A stretch of 64,000 nucleotides of DNA from CAWUFC02 sp963921335 (GCA_963921335.3 CAWUFC020000002.1:1054001-1118000); one strand, 5' to 3'; shown: positions 46,159 to 55,334, counted from the stretch's first letter. A program made the numbers and translations. The notes: a model not told the origin generated them from the letters alone.

Positions 46159-47373
46159 ATGATCGCTCCATTCTCAAGGTTGTGGTATGAATGCGCCATG
46201 GACCTGAGAAAATGGCGGCGTTACCTTCTCGATCGAGGCATCGTCCATATCTACACAATCTTTATTGCGGGCTATTTCCTGATGCCAATGGCCTCGGGGC
46301 ATCGACGCCTGTTTTATATTTTGGTACTTCCTGCCTGCTTGCTGCTCTGGCGTGAACTGCGTGACTTTTACCGTGGCAACGCGCTATTTCATCTGCTTTG
46401 CGCCTATACAATTTACATACTGTTTACGCTCAGTTGGAGCCCAGACCCAAACCCATCCATCATTTTGGAGGCAGTCTGGGGCGCCTTGGCGGTCATACCG
46501 TTTTGCATGCTAAGCGGGTACCTCTGGGTACATTACCCCAGGCGCATGGACCAGCTTGCTCATCGTGGAGTATGGCTGGCGGCGCTGGCAGCGAGTAGCT
46601 CGATCCTGGTCTGGTATGCGGCCAATCCCTTCCCGGAGGCTCGCCTTGAACCCCTCGGCGTGATGCACCACCCCAACAAGTCCGCCTGCGCCTATGGCGT
46701 AGCACTAATGTTCTGCACCCATTACATACTCAATGAGCGTGGGCGGGACAATCGCGCGTTATATGTTGTGCTTGCGACAATACTGCTGTCGCTAATATTG
46801 CTAACCCAATCCCGGACTGCACTGGCGGCTGTCTGTGCTGGTCTGCTGGTGATGGCTGGCTGGCGCGCCATCGGGGCTATATTGGGGGGTCTAGGGGTCA
46901 GCTGGCTGCTAATCGCTTCTAACCCTAAGGACTGGTGGCATCGGGTATCTGAGTTCTCTTTTCGACCTGGCATCTGGGAACAACAAATCGAAGATATGGC
47001 CGGACACTGGTGGCTGGGTCATGGCTTTGTCAGCGAAACCAGCGTGGCCGCTTATGACAAAGTATTCAATCACGCACACAATAGCTATATTGCCAGCCTT
47101 CGCGATGGCGGAGTTATTGGATTAGCAATGATGCTGGCAATTTTGGCACTGGCGATATTGTGGTCGTCGCGGCTGCTACGCGAACGCAGGGAACGTTTTT
47201 ATCTGGCAATGATCTTATATGGCATGACCTGCGTTACCATGGACTTTGACAGAATATTGCTGGCACCCCGCGAGCTATACCTGTTTTTCTGGCTGCCCAT
47301 TGCTTTCGTTATGGCACTTTATCCGTATAGGCAGGACCCTGGTCAGATTCGCTACCGGAGTGCCACTGCATGA
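46159..47373 (+). CDS. O-antigen ligase (WaaL/Wzy-like) family membrane protein
   Basis: The product is 404 aa (391 if the ATG at 46198 is used). It has about ten hydrophobic segments and a large periplasmic loop with LGVMHHPNKSACAYG and FNHAHNSYIASLRDGGVIGL, the latter being the hallmark of the O-antigen ligase/polymerase family. It would join a glycan from a lipid carrier to an acceptor on the periplasmic side. By eye, its bases are more AT-rich than its neighbours, which may mean transfer. It begins a run of five genes with 4-bp overlaps. Confidence 0.85.
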   Translation: MIAPFSRLWYECAMDLRKWRRYLLDRGIVHIYTIFIAGYFLMPMASGHRRLFYILVLPACLLLWRELRDFYRGNALFHLLCAYTIYILFTLSWSPDPNPSIILEAVWGALAVIPFCMLSGYLWVHYPRRMDQLAHRGVWLAALAASSSILVWYAANPFPEARLEPLGVMHHPNKSACAYGVALMFCTHYILNERGRDNRALYVVLATILLSLILLTQSRTALAAVCAGLLVMAGWRAIGAILGGLGVSWLLIASNPKDWWHRVSEFSFRPGIWEQQIEDMAGHWWLGHGFVSETSVAAYDKVFNHAHNSYIASLRDGGVIGLAMMLAILALAILWSSRLLRERRERFYLAMILYGMTCVTMDFDRILLAPRELYLFFWLPIAFVMALYPYRQDPGQIRYRSATA

Positions 47374-48194
47374 TGCGAACCCTATTGATTGTCATGTTGC
47401 TGCAAAGTCCTATAGGGGCCGCGCAGGCGAGCGAGCAATTACCCTGGCAGCAGCTCGATTACCAGCGCAAATCTTTCTGGGGATCGGTAGAAGCACAGCT
47501 CAGGCTGGCTGACGTCGAAACAGAAGCTGACCGCTGGGCGCTCACGGTGCAAACCAGGGTTGGGAACAATAATGAAGAAAGGGTAGACCTTCTGTTGAGC
47601 GAAGCCCGGGCAGACGTTATCAGCAAAGCACGCTACAGCCGAGGTCAGCGGGCTCAGCGCTTTAAAGCCTTTGACTACAGAGGCAAGCAAATCAGCCGCG
47701 AGCGTCGCGATCCCGCGAATGACCACGAGGAAAAACTGGCGCCAGACCAGTGGACCGGGATAGACCTGCAAAATATTGGCCTTCCGAAGCTCGATGCAGA
47801 AGAGATTATCACCACGCCCTACCCGCTGTTCGTGGCGGTCTCCGATCCCGCACTGGCAGACCCAAATCATTACAAGGAGGTCATCGTACATACCGATTAC
47901 AATTTCTATCGAGTACGACTGCAAAAAACCGGTGAGGAGCAAATCAGGGTCAACTACCAGTTACAGCAGGGCGACAGCAGCGAGAAAGTAAAAAGCAAAA
48001 AGGCCAGTGCCGACCTGATTACTTTGTCTGTAACGCCGGTCAGCGAACCATCGCGTCCTGATTTTGAGGTGTTAGGCCTGAGGGGCGATGTCCGCTTCCT
48101 GGTTGATCCGGCTACCCGTTTACCACTGCGTATTATGGGTACGGCGCCGCGTCTGGGAGACACGTATCTGGACCTGACCGGGGCAATTCGTTGA
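47370..48194 (+). CDS. Secreted protein of unknown function
   Basis: The product is 274 aa with a signal peptide (residues 1-20, ending QASEQ). No family was recognised with confidence. The C-terminus, RFLVDPATRLPLRIMGTAPRL, resembles DUF3108-type periplasmic proteins, which are thought to bind lipid or polysaccharide intermediates. The middle is charged and has no clear motif. ATGA overlaps with the ligase gene before it and TTGA with the kinase gene after it show translational coupling, so a role in the same pathway is likely. Confidence 0.7.
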   Translation: MMRTLLIVMLLQSPIGAAQASEQLPWQQLDYQRKSFWGSVEAQLRLADVETEADRWALTVQTRVGNNNEERVDLLLSEARADVISKARYSRGQRAQRFKAFDYRGKQISRERRDPANDHEEKLAPDQWTGIDLQNIGLPKLDAEEIITTPYPLFVAVSDPALADPNHYKEVIVHTDYNFYRVRLQKTGEEQIRVNYQLQQGDSSEKVKSKKASADLITLSVTPVSEPSRPDFEVLGLRGDVRFLVDPATRLPLRIMGTAPRLGDTYLDLTGAIR

Positions 48195-49141
48195 TCGGCA
48201 TCATCAGCAATGCCGCCAGCGGCCATAACCGCGATCAATTTGAGCAACTCTCCAGGCAACTGGATCAACTGCCCGGTGCCACTCACCTGCGCACTCAGTC
48301 GGCCGAGGATATTGGTCCTGCGCTTACGCAACTCAATGCGCTCAAGTGCCGCTACCTGGTTATAAACGGTGGCGACGGCACTGTCTCGGCCGTGCTGGGT
48401 CATGCCCTCGAACATCGGCTGTTCGATCAGTTTCCACAGATCCTGATTCTGCCCGGTGGTACCGCCAACATGACCGCCGGCGACGTGGGCATCAAGGGTA
48501 AACTGGCCAGAGCGGTGAGCAAGTTGCAGCGCTGGGCCAGCGACCAACAGGGCGGCATGCGGGTTCATCGCAATCTGATGCGGGTAGACGTGCCTGGCGA
48601 CGGCGTGCACTACGGCATGTTCCTGGGAGCCGGTGCGGTGATTCAGGGCACCGAGTACGCCCACCGTGAAATCCATTCGCGAGGCCTGCGCGACGATTTC
48701 AGTGTCGGACTCGGCGCCCTGCGCACAGTGTGGGGCCTGGTTCGGGGCGAGGAGGAGTTCACCCGACCCGTACCCTTGAATCTGGACATGCCCTCCCTGC
48801 AATTGCAATCCCATCACGACTGCCTGATCCTGGCTGTGAGCAGCCTGGAAAGATTGTTTCTGGGTATGAAACCCTTCTGGGGCACTCAGCAAGGAGGGCT
48901 GCAGCTATCAATTATAGAGTCCGGTTGCAGCCGGTTTCTCACCACTTTTTTCTCCATCGCCCGCGGCAAGGCCAATCGCCATGCGCAGCCAGAAAACGGT
49001 TACTTCAGCTATCGCTGCGATGAGTTGAGCCTGTCAATGGACGCAATGCTCAATTTGGATGGTGAAATACTCACAAGTTCTGCTGCTGCCGGAGCTGTTA
49101 AAATTAGCGCCAGCCAAACCCTTAGCTTTATCCGACTATGA
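48191..49141 (+). CDS. Diacylglycerol/ceramide/sphingoid kinase-like lipid kinase
   Basis: The product is 316 aa from a TTG start. It has the DAG-kinase catalytic fold: IISNAASGHN near the start, VINGGDGTVSAVLGH, ILPGGTANMTAGDVG and a late LNLDGEI. The family includes diacylglycerol kinases, sphingosine kinases and the bacterial ceramide kinase of Caulobacter. ATP and a lipid hydroxyl are the substrates; which lipid is not visible. It is coupled by an ATGA overlap to the Tam41-like gene, which would use the phosphorylated product. Confidence 0.85.
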   Translation: MIGIISNAASGHNRDQFEQLSRQLDQLPGATHLRTQSAEDIGPALTQLNALKCRYLVINGGDGTVSAVLGHALEHRLFDQFPQILILPGGTANMTAGDVGIKGKLARAVSKLQRWASDQQGGMRVHRNLMRVDVPGDGVHYGMFLGAGAVIQGTEYAHREIHSRGLRDDFSVGLGALRTVWGLVRGEEEFTRPVPLNLDMPSLQLQSHHDCLILAVSSLERLFLGMKPFWGTQQGGLQLSIIESGCSRFLTTFFSIARGKANRHAQPENGYFSYRCDELSLSMDAMLNLDGEILTSSAAAGAVKISASQTLSFIRL

Positions 49142-50061
49142 CCTCTCAGCTGCTGAGCGCAGGTCTTCCCGAGGCCGATGCCACGGCCCTGGAGACCCTG
49201 ACAGACAATCTGCGTGCCCGCCACCATCAGGCGGTCAGCGCAGTACTGGCCTATGGTTCGTGCGTGCGCAGCGGTGAGATTTTTGAGGGTCTGCTTGATT
49301 TGTATCTGATCGTGGACGACTACCAAAGCGCCCACAACAGCAGCCTGAGCGCTGCGGCAAACTGGCTACTGCCCCCCAATGTGTACTACGCGCAGGTAGA
49401 CCAGGGCGAGCGCGTGCTGCGCTGCAAGTATGCGGTAGTCTCGATGTCAGACTTTACCAGCCACAACGGCCAGGGTAGTTTCGAATCCTACTTCTGGGGT
49501 CGCTTCGCTCAGCCAATAGGCTTTGTCTGGCTACGCGATGACAACATTGAACAACAGCTGCAATCCGTGATGACCGCTGCTGCTCAGCAGCTGCTGCGGG
49601 TGAGCCTGCCGGTTCTTCCGGCTGAGGGCGAGATTAACCAGATGTGGGCTGATGCCCTGGCTTTAAGCTACAGCAGTGAACTGCGCACTGAACGGGCCGG
49701 TCGCAGCGATGAGCTGGCGGACTACGCCAGGGAACACTTCGCCGATCTGGTCAGTGCAATCAGTATCAAAGGCCTGAGCATTGACCAGGATCGACAACGC
49801 TATCGTTTTGCCTGCAGCAAATTGCGACGAGTTCTGTCTGGCCTGGCCTGGCCACTGCGAAGAGTGCACGGCAAGCTGCGTTCGGTTATGCGCCTGGTCA
49901 AAGCACTGTTTACTTTCGCCGGAGGGCTGGACTATATCGCCTGGAAGTTGGAACGCCATTCCGGCCAAACCGTGATTATTCCTGACCGGGTGCGACGCTA
50001 TCCCCTGCTGTTCGCATGGGGCTTTTTCTGGGGCCTGTACCGACAGGGAGTATTCAAATGA
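49138..50061 (+). CDS. Tam41-type phosphatidate cytidylyltransferase-like protein
   Basis: The product is 307 aa. Segments line up with mitochondrial Tam41: AYGSCVRSG and LLDLYLIVDD (nucleotidyltransferase GS and D-x-D region), NVYYAQV, KYAVVSMSDF (Tam41 has KYGVVSM), YFWGRFAQPIGFVW (YLAGRLQKP) and ALALSYSSELRTERAG (ALSYAGDIR). Tam41 makes CDP-diacylglycerol from phosphatidate and CTP and is unrelated to CdsA. The coupled upstream lipid kinase would supply the phospho-lipid. The assignment is by motif recall; the substrate could be a phospho-ceramide. Confidence 0.75.
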   Translation: MTSQLLSAGLPEADATALETLTDNLRARHHQAVSAVLAYGSCVRSGEIFEGLLDLYLIVDDYQSAHNSSLSAAANWLLPPNVYYAQVDQGERVLRCKYAVVSMSDFTSHNGQGSFESYFWGRFAQPIGFVWLRDDNIEQQLQSVMTAAAQQLLRVSLPVLPAEGEINQMWADALALSYSSELRTERAGRSDELADYAREHFADLVSAISIKGLSIDQDRQRYRFACSKLRRVLSGLAWPLRRVHGKLRSVMRLVKALFTFAGGLDYIAWKLERHSGQTVIIPDRVRRYPLLFAWGFFWGLYRQGVFK

Positions 50062-51014
50062 GCAGCAGGGTCGCCGTTGGCATCTGCACCTACCATCGCC
50101 CCAGGCAACTCGAGCGTCTGATGCTGGCGCTGCAACAGCTTGATCTGGGAGATATCCCGGCAGATCAATTGCGCATTTTTGTTATCGACAATGACCCGCA
50201 AGCGGAAAACGCCGCGATTTGCGAGCGCGCCAACGGCGCGCTGCCCTTCACCATCGAGTACCGGGAAGAAGCTAATAGCGGCGTTACTTACGCGCGCAAT
50301 CACGCCGCGGCTGCTGCACTCGCGTGGGGTGCAGACTTTCTGGCTTTCATCGACGACGACGACATACCCAGGCCCGACTGGCTGCTGCGCTTGTTGGAAC
50401 AGCAATCCGCCACCGGCGCCGACCTGGTCTTCGGCAGCTGGCGACCTGCTGCGGACACGCCGGAATGGGCCTTGCGGGCCGGCATTTTCCGGGACCCATC
50501 CAGGTTCAAGGCACTGGGCGGTGCGGGTCGTTATGGTCTACCCAACTGCGCATCTACCTGCAACGTGATGGCCAGCCGGCGGATCCTTGAAAAACTGGAC
50601 AGCCAGGGCGACGTGTTCGACCACCGTTTTCGACTCAGTGGTGGTGAGGATAAGGACTTTTTTATTCGCGCCCGCGAGTCCGGCGCAACGCTGGCCAGCG
50701 CCGATGACTCGATCATCGACCTGAGTTATGAGGCCGAGCGCTTCGAGGCAAAAGGCCTGCTGCGCCGGGGTTTCAAAGGCGGTTGTTCACAGGCCGTGAT
50801 GGCGAGGACCTACGGCAGCCTGGGCAAGCGCGTCGTCATGATCAGCAAAGCCGCTGTTAAAATTGTCCTGGTCGCACTCACCCTGCCCCTGACCCTGGTA
50901 CACCGCCCTTTGATGCTGCATCACCTTTACCGCCTCGGTAAATGCGCCGGTGTGTTGCATGCCCTGAGCGCCAAACAGGCGTTCAACTACTACGCCCGCG
51001 GCGAGCAGTCGTAG
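50058..51014 (+). CDS. GT2 family glycosyltransferase
   Basis: The product is 318 aa from the ATG at 50058, which overlaps the Tam41-like stop (ATGA). It has the GT-A start VAVGICTYHRPRQLERL, FVIDND, SGVTYARNHAAAA and the metal-binding FIDDDDIPRPDWLL, then an acceptor loop with GGEDKDFFIRARESG. A hydrophobic segment near residue 275 (IVLVALTLPLTLVHRPLM) suggests membrane association. The sugar is unknown. It is the last gene of the five-gene coupled run. Confidence 0.92.
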   Translation: MSSRVAVGICTYHRPRQLERLMLALQQLDLGDIPADQLRIFVIDNDPQAENAAICERANGALPFTIEYREEANSGVTYARNHAAAAALAWGADFLAFIDDDDIPRPDWLLRLLEQQSATGADLVFGSWRPAADTPEWALRAGIFRDPSRFKALGGAGRYGLPNCASTCNVMASRRILEKLDSQGDVFDHRFRLSGGEDKDFFIRARESGATLASADDSIIDLSYEAERFEAKGLLRRGFKGGCSQAVMARTYGSLGKRVVMISKAAVKIVLVALTLPLTLVHRPLMLHHLYRLGKCAGVLHALSAKQAFNYYARGEQS

Positions 51015-51092
51015 TAAATAAGCAGGCGATCAATTATAGTTTGCGACGCGCCTTTACAGGCGTTTTTCACCCAGTCAACGAGTCGGTAGGCC

Positions 51093-52040
51093 ATGAAACA
51101 CTGCGTATTTATCCAAACCAATCACAAGCAGATCACCGGTGCGATCGTCGCCGAGCATGCCCTGCGCCGCTACTCCAGCAACAACGAAAAGTTTGACGTA
51201 AAGATCATGGATACCCGTGATCACCCTATGTTTGAGGCTCGCGAGGGTCAGGAGTACCTGCGCGACGGGGTTCGCCGCACCTGGCTCAACGACGACCTGC
51301 AGTCGTTCACCCCCACCCGCTTCATGCCACCCAAGTTGATGGGCTATGAAGGCCGCGCGGTGGTTATCGACCCAGACATTTTCGCCACCAACGACATCTG
51401 GGAACTGCTCAATCGCGACATGCAGGGCAAGGCCATCATGTGTCGCATGCGCTCCGGCCCAAAAGGACTGGTAGATCGCTGCTTTGCCAGCAGCGTCATG
51501 CTGCTGGACTGCGAAAAACTGGCCCACTGGGATGCCGAGAAGAACTTCAATGCCATGTTCGAATTTGAACAGGACTATCAACCCTGGGTCTGCCTGAAAG
51601 AAGAACCCCGCGACAGCATTGAATACTTCGAGCCCGAGTGGAACGACTTTGACAAGTTCACGGTCGAGACCAAGATGCTACACACCACTCGCCGCAAGAC
51701 CCAACCCTGGAAGACGGGCCTGCCCACCGACTGGCGCCCGGCTGAACGCTTTCGGCTGTTTCCACCCGCAGCATGGATTATGCGTGCGCGCCGCAAGATT
51801 TTTGGTGAATATGCTTTCCTTGGCAACTATAAAGCGCACCCGGACAAGAATCAGGAAGACTTCTTTTTCGGCTTGCTCAAGGAATGTCTGGAACAGGGCA
51901 AGATCAGCGAAGAATTCCTGCGCGAAGAGATGGAACGCAACCACGTTCGCCACGACGCATTTGAAGTGCTGGACAAAGTGCCTTCAGTGCTTCCAGCACC
52001 CCAGCACCCGCTGGCCAGTAGCCTGGGCAGCGCAGCCTAA
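51093..52040 (+). CDS. GT8-like glycosyltransferase, copy 2
   Basis: The product is 315 aa and begins KHCVFIQTNHKQITGAIVAEH. It shares long matches with copy 1 at 45198-46100, including TWLNDDLQSFTPTRFMPPKL, AVVIDPDIFATNDIWELLNRD and a C-terminal KAHPDKNQEDFFFGLLKECL. The DPD motif is again in the GT8 D-x-D position. The two copies probably act on related substrates. A GGTAGG element stands before the ATG. Its stop overlaps the convergent ELM1-family gene by 4 bp. Confidence 0.68.
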   Translation: MKHCVFIQTNHKQITGAIVAEHALRRYSSNNEKFDVKIMDTRDHPMFEAREGQEYLRDGVRRTWLNDDLQSFTPTRFMPPKLMGYEGRAVVIDPDIFATNDIWELLNRDMQGKAIMCRMRSGPKGLVDRCFASSVMLLDCEKLAHWDAEKNFNAMFEFEQDYQPWVCLKEEPRDSIEYFEPEWNDFDKFTVETKMLHTTRRKTQPWKTGLPTDWRPAERFRLFPPAAWIMRARRKIFGEYAFLGNYKAHPDKNQEDFFFGLLKECLEQGKISEEFLREEMERNHVRHDAFEVLDKVPSVLPAPQHPLASSLGSAA

Positions 52041-53104
52041 CTCAACTGCATCAGCGCCTTTACCCGATTCGCGCTTTCAGCGAGCTCCAACTCACTGACA
52101 TTGGCGACACACTCGACAGAGGCCTGCGTTGTGCTATCGCCCAACCACTGAGCCAGCCCCCCATCAACCAGCGCGTTTTGAATTCGGCTGATGTCTCGTC
52201 GCATGCGGCGGGGCGCCAGACCCATGGCGAGATGATGACTGACAGGTTTGTAGCGCCAATTGTGCCCATGACGCCACCAGGCACCCGAACGATCTGACAA
52301 ATCAAACAAATGAACCGGACGCTGCATCGCCAGCGCCTCGCCGATCATGGACATACTCTCGCCAGTCACGACAAACTGATCCGCGAGACCCAGCATGCCC
52401 CGATAGGGATTGCCACCCGCCTCTCCAGCTGAATAGCAAAAATGCGGCATAGTGATCGCCTGCTGCAAAGCCTGCCAGGCCGCTTCTGGGGTGCGGGCAC
52501 TGTTTGTGATTAGTAATGACCCGCCCGTGTCTTGCGCGAGGGCCTGAGTCTGCTGCGCCAGCGAGCGTGCCTTGTCCGGGGTAAACACAAAGGGGCCACT
52601 GTCGCCTCCAACCAATAAAGCTGTGTAAGGAGCGGGCAGATTCGACAGCTGCGCCTGCAGCGACGCTGCGTCCTGCTGCAGATCAGCGCGACGTAAATCG
52701 TGAAGAGGTAACTGGTTGTGAAGGATACTGCCCGAATCAGGCAGAAAGTACTGAGGAGTGGTAATCACCAGGTCGTAATGATCGGGATGCGCCCAGGGCC
52801 GACCCAGATGCACCAACCGGGTACGACCACCGCTTTGCTGCCGAATCCAGCGCGCTACCGGCTCATTGCGGCGCCCTGCGCTGATCACCAGATCCGGCCA
52901 GGGGGCAGCGAGCTCGGAGGAGGCTCGACGATCAATGCCTGCCAAAGTCGCACCGAGGGTTAAGTGAGTCAGCAGCTCCCAGGGCTGTGCCAATACCTGT
53001 TTTTCTTCGCACTGCCAGCCCAGGCTCGCGCCCAGTGCACGCACCTGGGTGTTATCCCCGGCCTTGCGCCCAAGCAGCAGCCAGGTGCGGGGGTTAGCCA
53101 CCAC
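52037..53104 (-). CDS. ELM1/GtrOC1-family GT-B-like protein, copy 1
   Basis: The product is 355 aa. It has the family signatures PWPDLVISAGRRNEPVARWI, GGRTRLVHLGRPWAHPDHYD, LLVGGDSGPF and DQFVVTGESMSMIGEALAM. The family is named for plant ELM1 but in bacteria appears to be a GT-B glycosyltransferase group with an MurG/LpxB-like C-domain. It lies in a minus-strand operon with copy 2 and the sulfotransferase; its start overlaps the sulfotransferase stop by 11 bp. The substrate is unknown. Confidence 0.82.
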   Translation of the reverse strand: MVANPRTWLLLGRKAGDNTQVRALGASLGWQCEEKQVLAQPWELLTHLTLGATLAGIDRRASSELAAPWPDLVISAGRRNEPVARWIRQQSGGRTRLVHLGRPWAHPDHYDLVITTPQYFLPDSGSILHNQLPLHDLRRADLQQDAASLQAQLSNLPAPYTALLVGGDSGPFVFTPDKARSLAQQTQALAQDTGGSLLITNSARTPEAAWQALQQAITMPHFCYSAGEAGGNPYRGMLGLADQFVVTGESMSMIGEALAMQRPVHLFDLSDRSGAWWRHGHNWRYKPVSHHLAMGLAPRRMRRDISRIQNALVDGGLAQWLGDSTTQASVECVANVSELELAESANRVKALMQLS

Positions 53105-54053
53105 TCACCTGCTGGTGTGCGTAGCCGTAGATGGGATCTAATTGTTGTGCCAACTCGCGATCAATATTCTCGACCTGATCGTCTTCGAAATAGTCGCGGT
53201 AACCACCCACTTTGGCGCGACGGACCTTGTAGCTGTCGGGATTGCTTTTATCCCCGGGTACCATGCGCGCACCAGCCAGGCGAAAGCGGCCTGAGCTTTC
53301 CTGCTTTCGCATATTCTCGACCGAACTCTGCTCCACCGCGGTCGCTACCGCTTCTGCCTCAGGGTCGACACCCATGAACTGGAGCATCTCGGACAGGTGT
53401 TTGTGGGGATCCGCGCGCAAGTCTTCGTAGCGAACCATCATGAAACTCTCAATTGCGCCTGCTTCACTCGCCCACAAATTTAGATAGTCACACACTGCAG
53501 AAATACTGCCGCCGTTGTCGCCGGTCACAAAGTCATACAGTTCAATGTCAGCATCCCGCGGCGGGTAGTTGTTGATCGCCACCTTGCCGGGCTTGAGCCG
53601 GTGTTTCCACTGAAAAAACTGGGACACCGCAACGTCGCGCGGGTCGCGTGCCACCAGCACCACCCGCTTGCCGTAGAAGGGCTTCTTACTCAGGGCGTCG
53701 CCGGTGAAGTCCTTGATGTAGTTATCGTGGGTAAAGAAGATGCGTGGTACCCGACGATCCATATTGTGGAAATTGTCGAAGCCCAGCAGGGCATTGTCAG
53801 GCAGGCCATAGAGCACTCGAAACAGGTGAGACAGCATCACCCGAACCCAGGTACGACCGCTCTTGCCGAAGGACACCACCACAACATCTGCTTTTTGCAG
53901 GAGCTTCAGCTGGTCTTTGCCGCGCAGGCAGCGTTCAGCAGCCAGCACTTCGGCTTCAGGGCGACCGCGCATACGCAGGTGCAACAGGCGCCGCGACAGC
54001 TTGCGCCAGGCGGTCTGGAAGAATTGGCGGATCATCTGCAACTTGGGCAGCAT
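53094..54053 (-). CDS. PAPS-dependent sulfotransferase
   Basis: The product is 319 aa. The 5'-phosphosulfate loop is SFGKSGRTWVR at residues 61-71 and the 3'-phosphate site is VARDPRDVAVSQFF near residue 137. The C-terminal VRRAKVGGYRDYFED fits the R-K-G-x-x-G-x-W region, with Tyr at the Trp position. It transfers sulfate from PAPS to a hydroxyl or amine. Between two ELM1-family genes in a glycolipid cluster, a sulfated lipid or sugar is the likely product. Confidence 0.9.
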   Translation of the reverse strand: MLPKLQMIRQFFQTAWRKLSRRLLHLRMRGRPEAEVLAAERCLRGKDQLKLLQKADVVVVSFGKSGRTWVRVMLSHLFRVLYGLPDNALLGFDNFHNMDRRVPRIFFTHDNYIKDFTGDALSKKPFYGKRVVLVARDPRDVAVSQFFQWKHRLKPGKVAINNYPPRDADIELYDFVTGDNGGSISAVCDYLNLWASEAGAIESFMMVRYEDLRADPHKHLSEMLQFMGVDPEAEAVATAVEQSSVENMRKQESSGRFRLAGARMVPGDKSNPDSYKVRRAKVGGYRDYFEDDQVENIDRELAQQLDPIYGYAHQQVSGG

Positions 54054-54139
54054 AAAGCCTTCCCCGTGCTCACAAAGGGCGCGAAATCATATAGCAAAAG
54101 CCAGCCGTCCACAGCAGCGGAAAATACCAACTTTGCACA

Positions 54140-55246
54140 TCAATCCGTGCCAAAAAGTGCCCTGATTTTGCTGGTTGCACGAGGTATGTCGTCCGGCAAA
54201 GCGGTTTCCGGCAGCTGAAAATCTTCACCGGCACGCACTGCCAGACCATGATCAATCAGCAGCTGGTGAAACGCGCGAAAATCGCGTGTGGAAGACAGCA
54301 GGGTAAATACATCCAAATGAAACACCAACCGGGCCAGCAGATGCCTCAACTTATCTCCCGAACCGTCGAGGCGCGGGTTAAACAGCCAGCGGGCAAAGGA
54401 ACGCCGATACTGGTCGAGGCGCCCCAGTGGGCCATAGGGTAGATCCAGGATAGCCAGAGGCCGGCGCAGGTAAACCACTTCGACCATCATGGAAATACTG
54501 TCGCCGGTCACAATCAGCCCGTCCGCCAGCCCGAGCAAGCCGCGATAGGGGTTATCGGTGGCATCTGCAGACCATTCAAACAGCTGGGCCTGCTGGGGCA
54601 GTTCCTCTCGCAACTGCGCCACCACTTTTGGATTAGTGCGCCGCGAGGTGGTGAAGTATGGCGTACCACCAAGATCCTCAACCACCCATTTCGACAGTTC
54701 AATGAGGCGCTTGCCTACCCTTTCATCCATCGCATAGGGGCTGGTTGCACCACCGATCAGAAACCCGACCAGTGGTCGCGGCAAAGCGTCCCAACGCGTC
54801 TGCCAAACCGGTTTTTCATCATCAACTGCTTTCTCGTCCACCCGCATCAGTGGCAGCGTAATGGGCACGCAGTTGGGCATGGGCGGCATATGCTTTTCCG
54901 CGCTGCAAACGATCAGGTCAAAGTCCATCATGCGCCCGGTGGGCTTACCTACCAGAACCACCTTGCTGTGCCCACCGGATTGCTCTTTGATCCACAACGA
55001 CACCATAGATGGACGGCGCCCGACGGTGAGGATGAGGTCAGGCCAGGGGGCTTCCAGCGGGTCAGATTGCGCCAGATCGATGTGGTGCAGCGAAGCAGAG
55101 AAGCGCGGCTTGCCCTGCACATAATCCGGCAGCATATGTACATAGCGGGTTTCGCAGGGCCAGGGCAAGGCATCCGCAAGGGTTTCTACCTGCCCGTTAT
55201 CACCGCGTTTGTCGCTGACAACAATCCAGGTCACGGGATGAGACAT
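54140..55246 (-). CDS. ELM1/GtrOC1-family GT-B-like protein, copy 2
   Basis: The product is 368 aa from the ATG at 55246 (MSHPVTWIVVSDKRGDNGQ); an upstream frame to 55342 adds 32 unmatched residues. It has APWPDLILTVGRRPSMVSLW, GGHSKVVLVGKP, FLIGGATSPYAMDERV and DGLIVTGDSISMMVEVVYL. It is the most divergent of the three copies: the TTPQY of the others is replaced by CSAEKHMPP. It heads a minus-strand operon with the sulfotransferase 86 bp downstream. lptF starts divergently 88 bp away. Confidence 0.8.
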   Translation of the reverse strand: MSHPVTWIVVSDKRGDNGQVETLADALPWPCETRYVHMLPDYVQGKPRFSASLHHIDLAQSDPLEAPWPDLILTVGRRPSMVSLWIKEQSGGHSKVVLVGKPTGRMMDFDLIVCSAEKHMPPMPNCVPITLPLMRVDEKAVDDEKPVWQTRWDALPRPLVGFLIGGATSPYAMDERVGKRLIELSKWVVEDLGGTPYFTTSRRTNPKVVAQLREELPQQAQLFEWSADATDNPYRGLLGLADGLIVTGDSISMMVEVVYLRRPLAILDLPYGPLGRLDQYRRSFARWLFNPRLDGSGDKLRHLLARLVFHLDVFTLLSSTRDFRAFHQLLIDHGLAVRAGEDFQLPETALPDDIPRATSKIRALFGTD

Positions 55247-55334
55247 GGTCAAAGTATGTGGCAAGGTTTTGAAAATAACCAGATCAGTAGTCACTGGGTT
55301 ACAATAGTGAAGCGAACAGGAAGGGACAGCCCCT

